A stretch of DNA of 64,000 nt from Pseudomonas sp. GV071 (lineage in GTDB: Bacteria > Pseudomonadota > Gammaproteobacteria > Pseudomonadales > Pseudomonadaceae). This document shows positions 34,641-43,730 of the stretch, piece by piece (positions within the stretch are counted from its first letter, which is position 1; each line of letters opens with the position of its first letter). The stretch is taken from contig NZ_QAOJ01000007.1 in NCBI RefSeq assembly GCF_003050835.1, positions 274,840 through 338,839 of the forward strand, in the 5' to 3' direction. The notes beneath the pieces were generated by a model. That model ran no database searches and had not been told where the DNA came from. It worked only from the letters and a program-made list of their open reading frames with translations. A program made the translations under genes and the position numbers.

Positions 34641-35084
34641 TCAGTAGCTTTGCTGGCCGTAAAGCCCACTATCAGCAGAGCCGCCCAACAGCTGCACCAG
34701 AATGTCGTTATGCATGGCCAACAACTGCCCATTACGCTCATTCAGCCGTTGGCACTGAGCGGCCAGCTGCCCGAGCTCACTCCAATACTGCTGCAACTGC
34801 GTACGCCGTACGCCAGGGTACAACTCGAACAACCGATACATCCCCGCCGCATCCGCATCCAGGCGAAAGGCACCGAGCGCCTTGCTGCGCCGCTCGGCTC
34901 GCAGCCGAGTGTCTTCCACCAACTGGCTGACCTGCTGGTTGATCACATCAATGCGCGCCGTATCCCGGCTCATCAGAAACTCGTAGAGCTCCTGCATCAG
35001 GCCGCGCAGGCGCAGGTAGTCGGCGCAGTCCTGTTGGATTTCGCGCTCGACCAGGCTCAGCAGTTGTTCGCGTTTAGCGCTCAC
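34641..35084 (-). CDS. flgN: Flagellar export chaperone FlgN
   Basis: A 147-residue helical protein (MSAKREQLLSLVEREIQQDC), starting with GTG at 35084 that overlaps the flgM stop codon (GTGA). Its heptad-like helices (LVEDTRLRAERRSKAL, WSELGQLAAQCQRLNER) and its place after flgM fit FlgN, the chaperone of hook-filament junction proteins FlgK and FlgL. Those substrates are not encoded in this window. Confidence 0.82.
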   Translation of the reverse strand: MSAKREQLLSLVEREIQQDCADYLRLRGLMQELYEFLMSRDTARIDVINQQVSQLVEDTRLRAERRSKALGAFRLDADAAGMYRLFELYPGVRRTQLQQYWSELGQLAAQCQRLNERNGQLLAMHNDILVQLLGGSADSGLYGQQSY

Positions 35085-35365
35085 GCATCGCTGCCGCTGT
35101 GGTAGGCCAGCATGCTGCGCGACAGGGCGCCGAGGTCCAGGCTGATCTCGCCGCGCTGCAAGGCGGCCTTGATCTGCTGGACCTTGTCCATGTCGATTTC
35201 CGGCAGGCTGCCGAGGGCTTCCTGCAACTGCTCCAGGGGCAGGCTTTCACTGCTCGGGCCAGTGCTGGCGGTTTTCTTTTGCGCGCCAACGGCGCTGCCC
35301 GAAGCAACTACGGGGCCTTCGCTCTGGGTGGCGACGACGGGCTTGAACTGCCGAGTGATTTCCAT
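35081..35365 (-). CDS. flgM: Anti-sigma-28 factor FlgM
   Basis: A 94-residue protein (MEITRQFKPVVATQSEGPVV). The C-terminal part, LPLEQLQEALGSLPEIDMDK followed by VQQIKAALQRGEISLDLGAL, is the FlgM sigma-binding region. FlgM keeps the FliA-type factor (27327-28046) inactive until the export gate becomes active and removes FlgM. ATG 35365 is chosen over a TTG further upstream. In this locus its export through a hookless machine is an open question. Confidence 0.88.
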   Translation of the reverse strand: MEITRQFKPVVATQSEGPVVASGSAVGAQKKTASTGPSSESLPLEQLQEALGSLPEIDMDKVQQIKAALQRGEISLDLGALSRSMLAYHSGSDA

Positions 35366-35443
35366 GGGTGCGTCCAACAAAGGTGGTTACAGAGCAACAG
35401 GCGACCGTTTTAACCCGTCACTTAAATCGATCACTGAAAAACT

Positions 35444-35869
35444 TCAAGAAACCTGCGCCCGCCACCACGCCTGGGCGGCGAGGCCATCCTGGATTTTCTG
35501 TTCCTGGCGGGCCAGTAGGTCTTGCCACTGGCTCATCTTGCTGTCGATCAACTGGGTGATCACTTTCTCGTTGCGCATGGCGCGCAGCAGTTCGGCCTGG
35601 ATACGGCCGAGAAATTCTTCCGCCACCCCCAGCTCACGCCGCTGCAGTTCGAGCATCTTGAACAGGGTGGCTTTGTATTGCTGCTGGTTGCTGCATTGCA
35701 ACGAGGTGGTCACCGGCACACTGAAGCCGCACAGGCGGCTGAGCCCGGTGATGTTGTTGCGGTAGCGCTGGCACAGGTTGCGCTGGTAGTTCACCCGGCC
35801 CATCACTTCCTGCACCTTGCTGCCACGCAAACTGGCCAGGCGCGCGAGTACGTTTATCTGCTCTTTCAT
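35444..35869 (-). CDS. fliJ: Flagellar export component FliJ
   Basis: A 141-residue coiled-coil protein (MKEQINVLARLASLRGSKVQ and KMLELQRRELGVAEEFLGRI) directly downstream of fliI. FliJ sits in the centre of the FliI hexamer and links it to FlhA. Two bases separate it from fliI, as is usual in fliHIJ arrangements. Family conservation is low; gene order is the main support. Confidence 0.82.
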   Translation of the reverse strand: MKEQINVLARLASLRGSKVQEVMGRVNYQRNLCQRYRNNITGLSRLCGFSVPVTTSLQCSNQQQYKATLFKMLELQRRELGVAEEFLGRIQAELLRAMRNEKVITQLIDSKMSQWQDLLARQEQKIQDGLAAQAWWRAQVS

Positions 35870-35871
35870 GG

Positions 35872-37197
35872 CTACTTGAGGATGCTCTGCAAGGTGGCGA
35901 TGCTCACGCCCAGCTCACTGCCCTCGCCCACTTCCTGGCGCAGAAAGCGCTCCAGGGCGGGGGCCAGTTGCACCGAGCGGTCAGTTTTGGTGTCCATGCC
36001 CGGGGTATAGCCGCCGAGCGGGATCAGCTCTTTGATCTTTTCAAAGGTGCTGTAGAACTCTTTGAACGCCCGCGCCGCGCGTTGCTGCGGCACGGCGCTG
36101 ACCTGGGTCATGCAGCGGCTCACCGAGGCACTGATGTCGATGGCCGGGTAATGGCCGACATCGGCCAGGCGCCGCGACAACACGATATGGCCGTCAAGAA
36201 TGGCGCGGGCGCAGTCGACGATAGGGTCTTGCTGGTCATCGCCTTCGGCCAGCACGGTGTACAGCGCACTCAAACTGCCACGGGCATCGGCGCCATTGCC
36301 GGCGCTTTCCACCAGTTCCGGGAGCATGCCGAACACCGATGGCGGGTAACCTTTGGTGGCCGGTGGCTCGCCGAGCGCCAGGGCGATTTCGCGCTGGGCC
36401 ATGGCGTAACGGGTGAGCGAATCCACCAGCAGCAAAACATCGTTGCCCTGGTCACGAAAATAGGCGGCGATGCTGTGGCACAGCTCGGCGGCTTTGAGGC
36501 GCATCAGTGGCGATTCATTAGCCGGGGCCACCACCACCACGGCCTTGCGCAGCCCTTCTTCGCCGAGGGAATGCAGGATGAACTCCTGTACCTCGCGGCC
36601 ACGCTCGCCGATCAAACCGACCACCACCACATCGGCCTTGGTCTGCCGGGTGATCATGCCGAGCAACACGCTCTTGCCCACCCCGCTGCCAGCGAACAGG
36701 CCAACACGTTGCCCTTTGCCGACGGTGAGCAAGGCATTGATGGCGCGCACGCCGACGTCCAATGCTTCGGTGACTGGCCGGCGTTTCAGCGGGTTGACCC
36801 GTGGCAACTCGGTTGGCAATGGATCGCGGCCGGTGAGCTTGCCGAGTTCGTCCAGTGGCTCGCCCAGGCCGTTGACCACCCGGCCTAACCACGAGTCGTC
36901 GATGCGCAGCGCGGTTTCTTCTTCGGCGGGAAACACCCGCGAGCCGGCGGTCAGGCCCATGGGTTTTTTGAACGGCATCAGGTAGGTGATATCGCGGTTG
37001 AAGCCCACCACCTGGGCTTCCAGCAGCGTGCCGTCAGCCTGTTCGACCATGCAGCGCTGGCCCGTCATGCGCCGGCAACCGAGGCTTTCCAGGAGCATTC
37101 CAGACACCCGCACCAGGCGGCCGCTGACCTTGGCCAATTGCACCGAGTCGAGCGAGCGCAGGGCTTCGTCGAGTTTGAAGGCTTCGCCCAGGGCCAT
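35872..37197 (-). CDS. fliI: Flagellar export ATPase FliI
   Basis: A 441-residue F1-beta-type ATPase. Walker A GLFAGSGVGKSVLLGMI near residue 165 and Walker B VLLLVDSLTRYAMAQREIAL are seen, plus the FliI family signature PPATKGYPPSVFGMLPELVE. It energises unfolding and delivery of flagellar substrates to the export gate with FliH and FliJ. Between fliH (upstream) and fliJ (downstream). Confidence 0.95.
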   Translation of the reverse strand: MALGEAFKLDEALRSLDSVQLAKVSGRLVRVSGMLLESLGCRRMTGQRCMVEQADGTLLEAQVVGFNRDITYLMPFKKPMGLTAGSRVFPAEEETALRIDDSWLGRVVNGLGEPLDELGKLTGRDPLPTELPRVNPLKRRPVTEALDVGVRAINALLTVGKGQRVGLFAGSGVGKSVLLGMITRQTKADVVVVGLIGERGREVQEFILHSLGEEGLRKAVVVVAPANESPLMRLKAAELCHSIAAYFRDQGNDVLLLVDSLTRYAMAQREIALALGEPPATKGYPPSVFGMLPELVESAGNGADARGSLSALYTVLAEGDDQQDPIVDCARAILDGHIVLSRRLADVGHYPAIDISASVSRCMTQVSAVPQQRAARAFKEFYSTFEKIKELIPLGGYTPGMDTKTDRSVQLAPALERFLRQEVGEGSELGVSIATLQSILK

Positions 37198-37199
37198 GT

Positions 37200-37907
37200 T
37201 CAGGCCTCGCTCTGCACGTGTTCAGCCAGGGTTTCCATGCAGCTGTCGAGACGCTGCTGGCAGCCGATATCGGCTTCAGCTTGCGCAGTGACCACCCGGC
37301 ATTCGCCCAGGCTCAGGCGCTCATCGGGAATCAGCCGCCAGGCGCTGGCGCGTTCCGGGGCCAGTTCCTTGATCCGTGCGCACTCCTCCGGGTTAAGCAG
37401 AATCTGCACTTCGCCCTGCTCGCCCGGCATCGCCGCCAGGGCCTCTTCGGCCAGGCTCAGCAGTTGCGTCGGGTGCAAGGTCAGTTCGCAGCGGATCACC
37501 TGTTTGGCGACCTTCTCCACCAGTTCCAGCAGCTGCTGTTGGCGCGAGCGCTCGAAGTCCTGGGCAAAGCGGCGGAATTCAGCGGCCAGGGCGTCCAATG
37601 GGCGCGCGGCGGTGTCGAAGGCTTGCCGCCCTTCCTGGCGACCTTCGTCACGGCCATTGCGCAGACCTTCCTGGCGGCCCTGGTCAAAACCGTCACGCTG
37701 ACCGGCGTCCTGGCCCTGCTGCAAACCTTCCAGGTAGCCCTTCTCCAGGCCCTGCTGAAAACCATCGGCGACCGCCCGCTGCACTTGTGCCGGGTCGCCG
37801 CTCCAGTCGCCACCGGGCAGCACGTTGCAGCGCGGTGGAAAGCGGTACGGCCGCCAGCTGCGGGCATCGGCCTTGAGCACTTTGACGTTCATCAGGGGCG
37901 GCTTCAT
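37200..37907 (-). CDS. fliH: Flagellar export regulator FliH
   Basis: A 235-residue protein with a proline-rich start and a GxxxG-rich helix (residues about 48-95: GFQQGLEKGYLEGLQQGQ, GQRDGFDQGRQEGLRNGRDE). This is a hallmark of FliH/SctL helices that dimerise. The C-terminal domain (QVIRCELTLHPTQLLSLAEE and VVTAQAEADIGCQQRLDSC) matches the ATPase-stator role. It holds FliI at the export gate. Four-base overlap with fliG. Confidence 0.9.
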   Translation of the reverse strand: MKPPLMNVKVLKADARSWRPYRFPPRCNVLPGGDWSGDPAQVQRAVADGFQQGLEKGYLEGLQQGQDAGQRDGFDQGRQEGLRNGRDEGRQEGRQAFDTAARPLDALAAEFRRFAQDFERSRQQQLLELVEKVAKQVIRCELTLHPTQLLSLAEEALAAMPGEQGEVQILLNPEECARIKELAPERASAWRLIPDERLSLGECRVVTAQAEADIGCQQRLDSCMETLAEHVQSEA

Positions 37908-38953
37908 TCGACGGTGGCCTCACGGAACAGCTGCACCTGCAGTTCGCCTTCGGCAGACATTTCGCGCACCACGGCCATGATGTCTTTGCGCACCTGCTCG
38001 ACGCGACTCAATGGCACCGGGCCCTGGCGGCGGCTGATGGATTCCATCTGCTGAGCCTGACGCTTGGGCAGCGCGCCCTGAATGGCCTTGACCAGCGCCG
38101 GCTCGGCGCCTTTGAGGGCCACCACCCACTCTTCCAGAGGGATGGTTTCCAGCAGCACCTGGAGCACGTCCTGGTTCTGCCGCGAGAGAATGAAAAAGTC
38201 GTACATCTCGTCTTCGATGCGCGTCACCAGGCCTTCGTTGTGCGCGCGCAGCAACTCGAACATCTGGTTCCGGTCGCCCTTGAAGCGGTTCATGATGTCC
38301 GCCGCCTGCTTCACCCCACGCACTTGCGAGCCTTGGGTGGAGAGCACGCTGAGGCTGCGGTCGATCAACTGCTCCAGCTCGGCGATCACATCGCTGTTCA
38401 CCTCGCTCAAGTTGGCGATGCGGTACAGCAGCTCGTCCTGGCGTTCCACCGGCATGCACTCGAGTACATCGGTGGCCATGCCCGGCGGCAGAAAGGCGAG
38501 GAACACCGCCTGCATCTGCGCGTGTTCCTTGGCGATCAAGGCGGCGAACTGGCGCGGGTCGATCCACTCCATCTTGGCCATCTTGGCGCGAATCTCTTCG
38601 CCGTAGATGCTGTCCAGCAAGTTGCGGGTAATGTCGCTGCCCAACGCCTTGCCGAGCATGCCGGAGAGGTAATTGCGCGAGGCGCCCTTGATGCTGCTCT
38701 GCTCTTTGTAGTCTTCAAAAAAGCGCCCGATCACATCGGAAACCATCGGCTGCTTGATGTTGGACAGGCGCGCCATGGCCTGGCTGATGCCGATGATTTC
38801 TTCGCGGGTGAGGTGCTTGAGCACCCCTGCGGAAATGTCGTCACCCATGCTCAGCATCAGAATCGCCGCCTGCTCCATGGAATTGATCGCACGGGTGGCA
38901 GGGCGCGGTTTGAGGGCACGGCCGTCGTTAGGCGGGTTTGAGATCTCGGTCAT
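37904..38953 (-). CDS. fliG: Flagellar motor switch protein FliG
   Basis: A 349-residue rotor protein. The N-domain (EQAAILMLSMGDDISAGVLK) contacts FliF, the middle domain binds FliM, and the C-domain (LPLEEWVVALKGAEPAL-like PLEEWVVALKGAEPALVKAI with PLSRVEQVRKDIMAVVREM) carries the charged torque helix. Its start overlaps the end of fliF by 26 bases, common for co-translated fliF/fliG. Confidence 0.94.
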   Translation of the reverse strand: MTEISNPPNDGRALKPRPATRAINSMEQAAILMLSMGDDISAGVLKHLTREEIIGISQAMARLSNIKQPMVSDVIGRFFEDYKEQSSIKGASRNYLSGMLGKALGSDITRNLLDSIYGEEIRAKMAKMEWIDPRQFAALIAKEHAQMQAVFLAFLPPGMATDVLECMPVERQDELLYRIANLSEVNSDVIAELEQLIDRSLSVLSTQGSQVRGVKQAADIMNRFKGDRNQMFELLRAHNEGLVTRIEDEMYDFFILSRQNQDVLQVLLETIPLEEWVVALKGAEPALVKAIQGALPKRQAQQMESISRRQGPVPLSRVEQVRKDIMAVVREMSAEGELQVQLFREATVE

Positions 38954-40619
38954 TTCGGCCTATCCAGTGTTTGATCACTTCCGAGACGCGCTCGGGGTCG
39001 TTTTTCGCCAGCATCTGCAAATGTTCCACCTGCATTTCCAGGCCGGAGCCCGGTGCCGGCAGGCGGATTTCCGAGAGCGGATTGAGCTCGCCGAGAATGT
39101 TCATGCCGGGCAGTTCTTCGCCACGCTGGGTGGGCGTGAGGTGCAAGCGCCGCTCGCCTTCACGGGCTGCCAGCAGGTCGGCGTCGGCAGGTTCTGGCAA
39201 GGCCGGCAACTGCGTGCGCTGAGTGAGGTTGCGCAGCACCGGGCGGACCACCATCAGCAACAGCAGCAGGCTGATCAGGCCGAACACGCCAAGCTTGATC
39301 AGGGCCAGTACCGCGTCCTTTTCCCACCACGGCAGTTCTTCGGCCGGGGCCAACTCACTGGCGGTGAACGGGAACACGCTGAGGGTCACGCTATCGCCAC
39401 GTTTTTCGTTAAAGCCGACGGCGCTCTTGATCATCGCCTCGAGGTCGCCGCGGGCTTTGTCGGTCCAGCCGCCTTCGGGCGCATTGGCGGCGTTCAACAC
39501 CACCGCCACGCTTTGCTGACGCAGGGCAAAGGCCGGGTATTTGATGTGGGTGACGCTCTGGTCGAAGTCGTTGTTGCGGGTGCTTTCGTTGCGCGTCGAG
39601 GTGGCGGCCTTGTTCTCGGTTTTCAGCGCCTCGGCGGTGTTTGTCGCTTTCGGGTCGGTGGCCTTGGGATCGGCCGGCGGCGTCGGTGCCGGGCGGTTGC
39701 TCAGTGAGCCGGGCACGCCGAGGGCGAGTTGGTCGAGGGTGGTTTCTTCACGCAGCACTTCACTGCGCATGCGCGGCGCCTCGCCATAGGCCTGGAAGGT
39801 TTCTTCCTTCTGGCTGAAGTCGATGTCGGCCGCCACGCTGATGCGGTAGTTGTCGTTACCCAGAATCGGCGCCAGCACCTGCTCGATGTTGGCCACGGCT
39901 TTCTGCTGGTAGTCGTCGACCACTTCCCAGTTCTGCGACGGCCCGCTCCAGGCACCAACGCCGCGCGACAGCAGCGCACCGTGCTGGTCGACCACGCTGA
40001 CGTCTTCGGGTTTCAGCTGCGGCACGCTGGCGGCCACCAGGTTGACGATGGCGGCCACCTGCTCGGGCTTCAGTTTGGAGCCGGGCGTGAGCTGCAGCAT
40101 CACCGAGGCCTTGGCCGGCGCGCGGTGGCTGACCACGAACGAGCTGCTCTCTTCCAGGGCCAGGTGCACGCGAGCCTGCTCGATGCCTTTGAGGGCCATG
40201 ACGGTTTTCGCCAGCTCGCCTTCCAGGCTGCGTTTCAGGCGCACGTCCTGGACGAACTGGCTGGTGCCCAATGGTTCCTCTTTATCGAACAGTTCGTAAC
40301 CGGCGGGCACCGCCACCTTCACGCCCTTGGCGGCGAGCAGCATGCGCGCCCGGGCCAGGTCCTGTTCACGCACCAGAATCTGCCCGCTTTGCGGGTGCAA
40401 GTGATAGGGCAGCGCTTCGGCGTCCAGCACCTGCATGGCCTCGGCGGCCGGAAAACCCTCGCCAGCGCCATACAGCGGGCGAAAGGAATCGTTGTCACGC
40501 CACAGCGAATAGACCACCGCCACAGCGATGACCGCCGCAAGTGCGGCCATGCCCAGCAGTGACAGGCGCGGGTCCAGTTTGAACCCGGCGGGGAATCGGC
40601 TTTTGATTTGCGCTAGCAC
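38928..40619 (-). CDS. fliF: MS-ring protein FliF
   Basis: A 563-residue protein with an N-terminal membrane helix (about residues 20-40), the YscJ/FliF ring domain (ALPYHLHPQSGQILVREQDL, LFDKEEPLGTSQFVQDVRLK with RSLEGELAKTVMALKGIEQA), a second membrane helix near residue 455 (LALIKLGVFGLISLLLLLMV) and a C-terminal cytoplasmic tail that binds FliG. It makes the membrane ring that houses the export gate. Twenty bases separate it from fliE. Confidence 0.95.
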   Translation of the reverse strand: MLAQIKSRFPAGFKLDPRLSLLGMAALAAVIAVAVVYSLWRDNDSFRPLYGAGEGFPAAEAMQVLDAEALPYHLHPQSGQILVREQDLARARMLLAAKGVKVAVPAGYELFDKEEPLGTSQFVQDVRLKRSLEGELAKTVMALKGIEQARVHLALEESSSFVVSHRAPAKASVMLQLTPGSKLKPEQVAAIVNLVAASVPQLKPEDVSVVDQHGALLSRGVGAWSGPSQNWEVVDDYQQKAVANIEQVLAPILGNDNYRISVAADIDFSQKEETFQAYGEAPRMRSEVLREETTLDQLALGVPGSLSNRPAPTPPADPKATDPKATNTAEALKTENKAATSTRNESTRNNDFDQSVTHIKYPAFALRQQSVAVVLNAANAPEGGWTDKARGDLEAMIKSAVGFNEKRGDSVTLSVFPFTASELAPAEELPWWEKDAVLALIKLGVFGLISLLLLLMVVRPVLRNLTQRTQLPALPEPADADLLAAREGERRLHLTPTQRGEELPGMNILGELNPLSEIRLPAPGSGLEMQVEHLQMLAKNDPERVSEVIKHWIGRNDRDLKPA

Positions 40620-40638
40620 GTTGGCTTATCCCGGCCCG

Positions 40639-40974
40639 TTAAAGGGGCATTCTCATGATGTCGTCGAAGGCACCGCTGAGCTTGTTGCGTACCTGCAACA
40701 AGGCGGTGAAGGACAGGCTGGCTTTCTGACTGTCGATCATCGCGCCCACCAGGTTTTCGCTTTCGCCGCTGTCCACCGCCGCCATCGATTCGCTGGCTTT
40801 CACTTGCTCGGCATCCACCGCCCGCAGCGCCTGTTCAAACGAGGCGCCAATGCCCGCTTGCGGGTGGTTTCCAGAAAGCTGCATGGCCGGTTTGATCGCC
40901 TCGCCTTCGGCGATCTGGCTGAGCTGATTGAGCTGGCTGAGCAAGCCCTGTTGAACCGTGTTGATGGCACTCAT
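40639..40974 (-). CDS. fliE: MS-ring/rod junction protein FliE
   Basis: A 111-residue protein starting at ATG 40974 after GGGAGA. It has the family C-terminus FTALLQVRNKLSGAFDDIMR and QKASLSFTALLQVR. FliE joins the MS ring to the proximal rod. It is the only rod-proximal protein encoded here: the FlgB, FlgC, FlgF and FlgG rod partners are absent from the window. Confidence 0.92.
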   Translation of the reverse strand: MSAINTVQQGLLSQLNQLSQIAEGEAIKPAMQLSGNHPQAGIGASFEQALRAVDAEQVKASESMAAVDSGESENLVGAMIDSQKASLSFTALLQVRNKLSGAFDDIMRMPL

Positions 40975-40993
40975 GCTGTTTCTCCCAAAGGTC

Positions 40994-42409
40994 TTAAACC
41001 GGAACCTGCACGCCCTGCTCACGCATGGCATTGAGGCGATAGCGCAGGGCGCGGGTGGTCATGCCGAGGCATTCGGCGGCACGGGTTTTATGCCCGCCGC
41101 AGCGGCGGATGGTGTCGATAACATGCTGGTACTCGGCCCACTTGCCACTGGCACGCAGGGCCGCCTTGCCGCCCTCGCCCGGCGGAAGAATGGCGAACAG
41201 CGGCTCGGCCGCTGGCAGGCTGTCGAGGTTCATGCCCAGGTCGCGCGGCTGAATGAACAGGCCATTGCGCAGCACCAGGGCGCGCTGCAGGGTGTTCTCC
41301 AGTTCACGGGCATTGCCCGGCCAGTCGTGGGCCAGCAGGGCTTGGCAGGCATCGCTGGTGAGCAGGTTGTCGCTGCTTTCCTGCGGCGCGTATTTGCGGA
41401 TAAAGCGGCGCGCCAGCGGCAGCACATCTTCCTTGCGCTCTCGCAGCGGGCTGATGTGCAGCGGCAATACGTCGAGGCGGAACATCAGGTCGGCACGGAA
41501 ACGCCCGGCGGCCACTTCGGCCTGCAGGTCACGGTTGGTGGCGGCGACGATACGCACATTGAGTTGGATTTCCTTGCGCCCGCCCAGGCGCTCCACGCAC
41601 TGCTCTTGCAGCACCCGTAGCAACTTGGCTTGCAGGCCCAGGGGCAATTCGCCGATCTCGTCGAGCAGCAAGGTGCCGCCGTTGGCCAGTTCGAATTTGC
41701 CCGGTTGTGCGGTGACCGCACCGGTAAAGGCGCCGCGCTCGTGGCCGAACAGAATCGACTCGAGCATCTGCTCCGGAATGGCGGCGCAGTTGACGGCAAT
41801 AAACGGGGCGTCGCCGGTGGCGGTCGAGAAGCGATGGATGTAACGCGCCATCAGCTCCTTGCCGGTGCCGGTCTCGCCGGTAATCAGAATCGGCGCGCGG
41901 GTCAGGGCCACACGTTGTGCCATGGCCAGCAAACGGCGGCCTGCTTGCGAGCAGGAAACAAAACCTTCTTCGGCGTTGCTGGCGTGCTCCTGGCGGCGCA
42001 ACAAGGCGGCCACCTGGGTTTCGCTGAACGGTGCCAGCAGGTAATCGACGCAGCCCAGTTCCAACAGCGCGGCGGCCTTTTCCTGGTCGGCGTATTCAAC
42101 GATCGGCACCAGGCTGATATGCCCGGTCTGGCGCAGCAAGGCGCTGGCCTGGGCATACAGGTCGGCGGCGGCCTGGCTGCTGACAAACACGAACACCAGA
42201 CGTGCACTGGCCAGCAGCGATGCATCCAGCTCCATAAAGCTGCTGCAGCGCCGAACGCGGCAACCCTGGTCGGCCAACTGCTGGCGCAACAGGGCATAAC
42301 TGGCTTCATCACCGTGCCCGATCACCACCACGTGGCCGGTGGCCGCGGGCGCATCGAAGTGCACTTCTGATGGATATGTCTGTGCGTGGCTAAGACTGTT
42401 CAAGGTCAA
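40994..42409 (-). CDS. lafK: Sigma-54-dependent flagellar regulator LafK (FleQ/FlrA type)
   Basis: A 471-residue activator. An N-terminal degenerate receiver-like domain (about residues 24-135) lacks an acidic phosphoacceptor at the expected strand end (LVFVFVSS). The AAA+ sigma-54 domain has Walker A ITGETGTGKELMARYIH, GAFTGA and LLDEIGELPLG. A Fis-type helix-turn-helix is near the end (GGHKTRAAECLGMTTRALRY). TTG 42409 is the only long start; GTG 42364 would clip the receiver. LafK controls lateral flagellar genes in Vibrio, Aeromonas and E. coli Flag-2. Same strand as fliE, divergent from fliM. Confidence 0.9.
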   Translation of the reverse strand: MTLNSLSHAQTYPSEVHFDAPAATGHVVVIGHGDEASYALLRQQLADQGCRVRRCSSFMELDASLLASARLVFVFVSSQAAADLYAQASALLRQTGHISLVPIVEYADQEKAAALLELGCVDYLLAPFSETQVAALLRRQEHASNAEEGFVSCSQAGRRLLAMAQRVALTRAPILITGETGTGKELMARYIHRFSTATGDAPFIAVNCAAIPEQMLESILFGHERGAFTGAVTAQPGKFELANGGTLLLDEIGELPLGLQAKLLRVLQEQCVERLGGRKEIQLNVRIVAATNRDLQAEVAAGRFRADLMFRLDVLPLHISPLRERKEDVLPLARRFIRKYAPQESSDNLLTSDACQALLAHDWPGNARELENTLQRALVLRNGLFIQPRDLGMNLDSLPAAEPLFAILPPGEGGKAALRASGKWAEYQHVIDTIRRCGGHKTRAAECLGMTTRALRYRLNAMREQGVQVPV

Positions 42410-42890
42410 TTACCTGTGGTCGTCGCTCAAACACTCGCAACTGTTTATTGCTGCACGCAAGTGTGAACGGGTAGCACGAAATATTTTTCTCATGACCCTT
42501 TAATACAACTGTCACCAGGGTCGCCTTTTACACCTGCGCATGAACTTCTTATGGGCGCTTCGTTGAACTTCCGCGCCACTCGCCAGGTCCGATACAGGGC
42601 GCAGATCAGCTCGTAGGAAAAACCCTACACAACGGTGACGCAATTCACGAAATCACTTGTGCTTAATTAAAATCAACGCGGCGCAATGCCCATCAAAAAC
42701 AGCATTTGATTTCTATTGATTTAAATTTTCCCCCTCCCCACGCCAGACTCCACCCCATGCCAAAGCCGCCCCCACGGGGTCAGCACGGCTATGTCGCGTT
42801 TTCGCCGCCTGTGATCAGGCAGCAACGCATCAGTGCCCTCCGACTATCTCCAGAGGGTTCTGCGGGTTATCCAGGAATACGGCCCTAACT
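42410..42890. other. Divergent regulatory interval between lafK and fliM
   Basis: 481 bases without a gene, AT-richer than the surroundings (for example CTTAATTAAAATCAA and TTGATTTCTATTGATTTAAA), as expected for divergent promoters. TGGGCGC-ttcg-TTGAA at 42552-42567 is a near sigma-54 arrangement with the -12 GC changed to GA, too weak to call as a promoter. Nothing else is recognised. Confidence 0.6.
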
Positions 42891-43730
42891 ATGACTGGTC
42901 ATTCTAAAGTTCATCACCGCGTATCAGCGGACAGTGTGACGCGGTTAAAACCGCAGAAGTTGGGACGGCATTACCACAAGATCCCCCAGCACATTAAAGA
43001 AGTGGCCAGTAAATACCCACGTATTATTGGTGACTACTTCCTGCGCAACTACCGCATCAACCTTGAACTGTCCAAAGTCGAGGTATTGGAAGAGCGCACC
43101 AGTGATCCGGACTGTATATATAAGTCGATTTACGGCAAGGTCGGTTTTGCCATTGACCGGCCGCTGTTGACCGAAGCGCTGGAGTGCTATTACGGCGGCA
43201 CCGGCCTGCCCAGCGAAGAGGCGCCACCGGTTAGCACCTCCGAGCAGCGCATGCGCAACCGCCTGGGTATCGACATCACCCAGATCTTCGCCCGCGCGCT
43301 GCTGTCGGGATCGACCTTCGGCAACCTGACGCCCCATGAAAACGACTTCGACCCCGCGGTCTGGGAGTACGTCGCCGAGTTCAAGTACATCAGTCACCTG
43401 TCCGGCAGCCAGTCCTCGATCTTTCTTTATCTGGACAACCAACTGGTCGACGAGCTGACCGCACGCCTCAGTGGCCCGGCCAGCACCAGCCTGAGCGGCA
43501 ACCCGGCCAAACACATCCAGCACCTGCCGGTGCGCCTGGAATGTGTGGTGGCAGCGGTGCAGATGCCGCTCTCGCAAGTGCTCGCCCTGCAGGTCAACGA
43601 CATCCTCATGGTGCGCCTGCTGGAGCACACCGAGGTGCGCATCAACCAGCACAAACTGTTTCGCGGCACCCTCTTCGAAGAAGACGGCTCCCTCTTTGTT
43701 ACCTCGCTTGAGAGCGTGAAAAACCCATGA
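42891..43730 (+). CDS. fliM: Flagellar motor switch protein FliM, without the CheY-binding N-terminus
   Basis: A 279-residue FliM. The middle domain has the FliG-binding loop YYGGTGLPSEEAPP and TSEQRMRNRLGIDITQIFAR; the C-terminal SPOA domain binds FliN (LPVRLECVVAAVQMPLSQVL). The usual N-terminal peptide LSQ.EIDALL, which binds phosphorylated CheY, is absent: the protein begins MTGHSKVHHRVSADSVTRLK. That suggests a motor that does not respond to CheY in the normal way. ATG 42891 lacks a strong ribosome site, so an earlier in-frame start was considered, but it does not add the motif. Confidence 0.9.
   Translation: MTGHSKVHHRVSADSVTRLKPQKLGRHYHKIPQHIKEVASKYPRIIGDYFLRNYRINLELSKVEVLEERTSDPDCIYKSIYGKVGFAIDRPLLTEALECYYGGTGLPSEEAPPVSTSEQRMRNRLGIDITQIFARALLSGSTFGNLTPHENDFDPAVWEYVAEFKYISHLSGSQSSIFLYLDNQLVDELTARLSGPASTSLSGNPAKHIQHLPVRLECVVAAVQMPLSQVLALQVNDILMVRLLEHTEVRINQHKLFRGTLFEEDGSLFVTSLESVKNP

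Noticed and set aside
42552..42567. Sigma-54 promoter for fliM
   Set aside because: TGGGCGC-N4-TTGAA lacks the essential -12 GC dinucleotide and is more than 300 bases from the gene.
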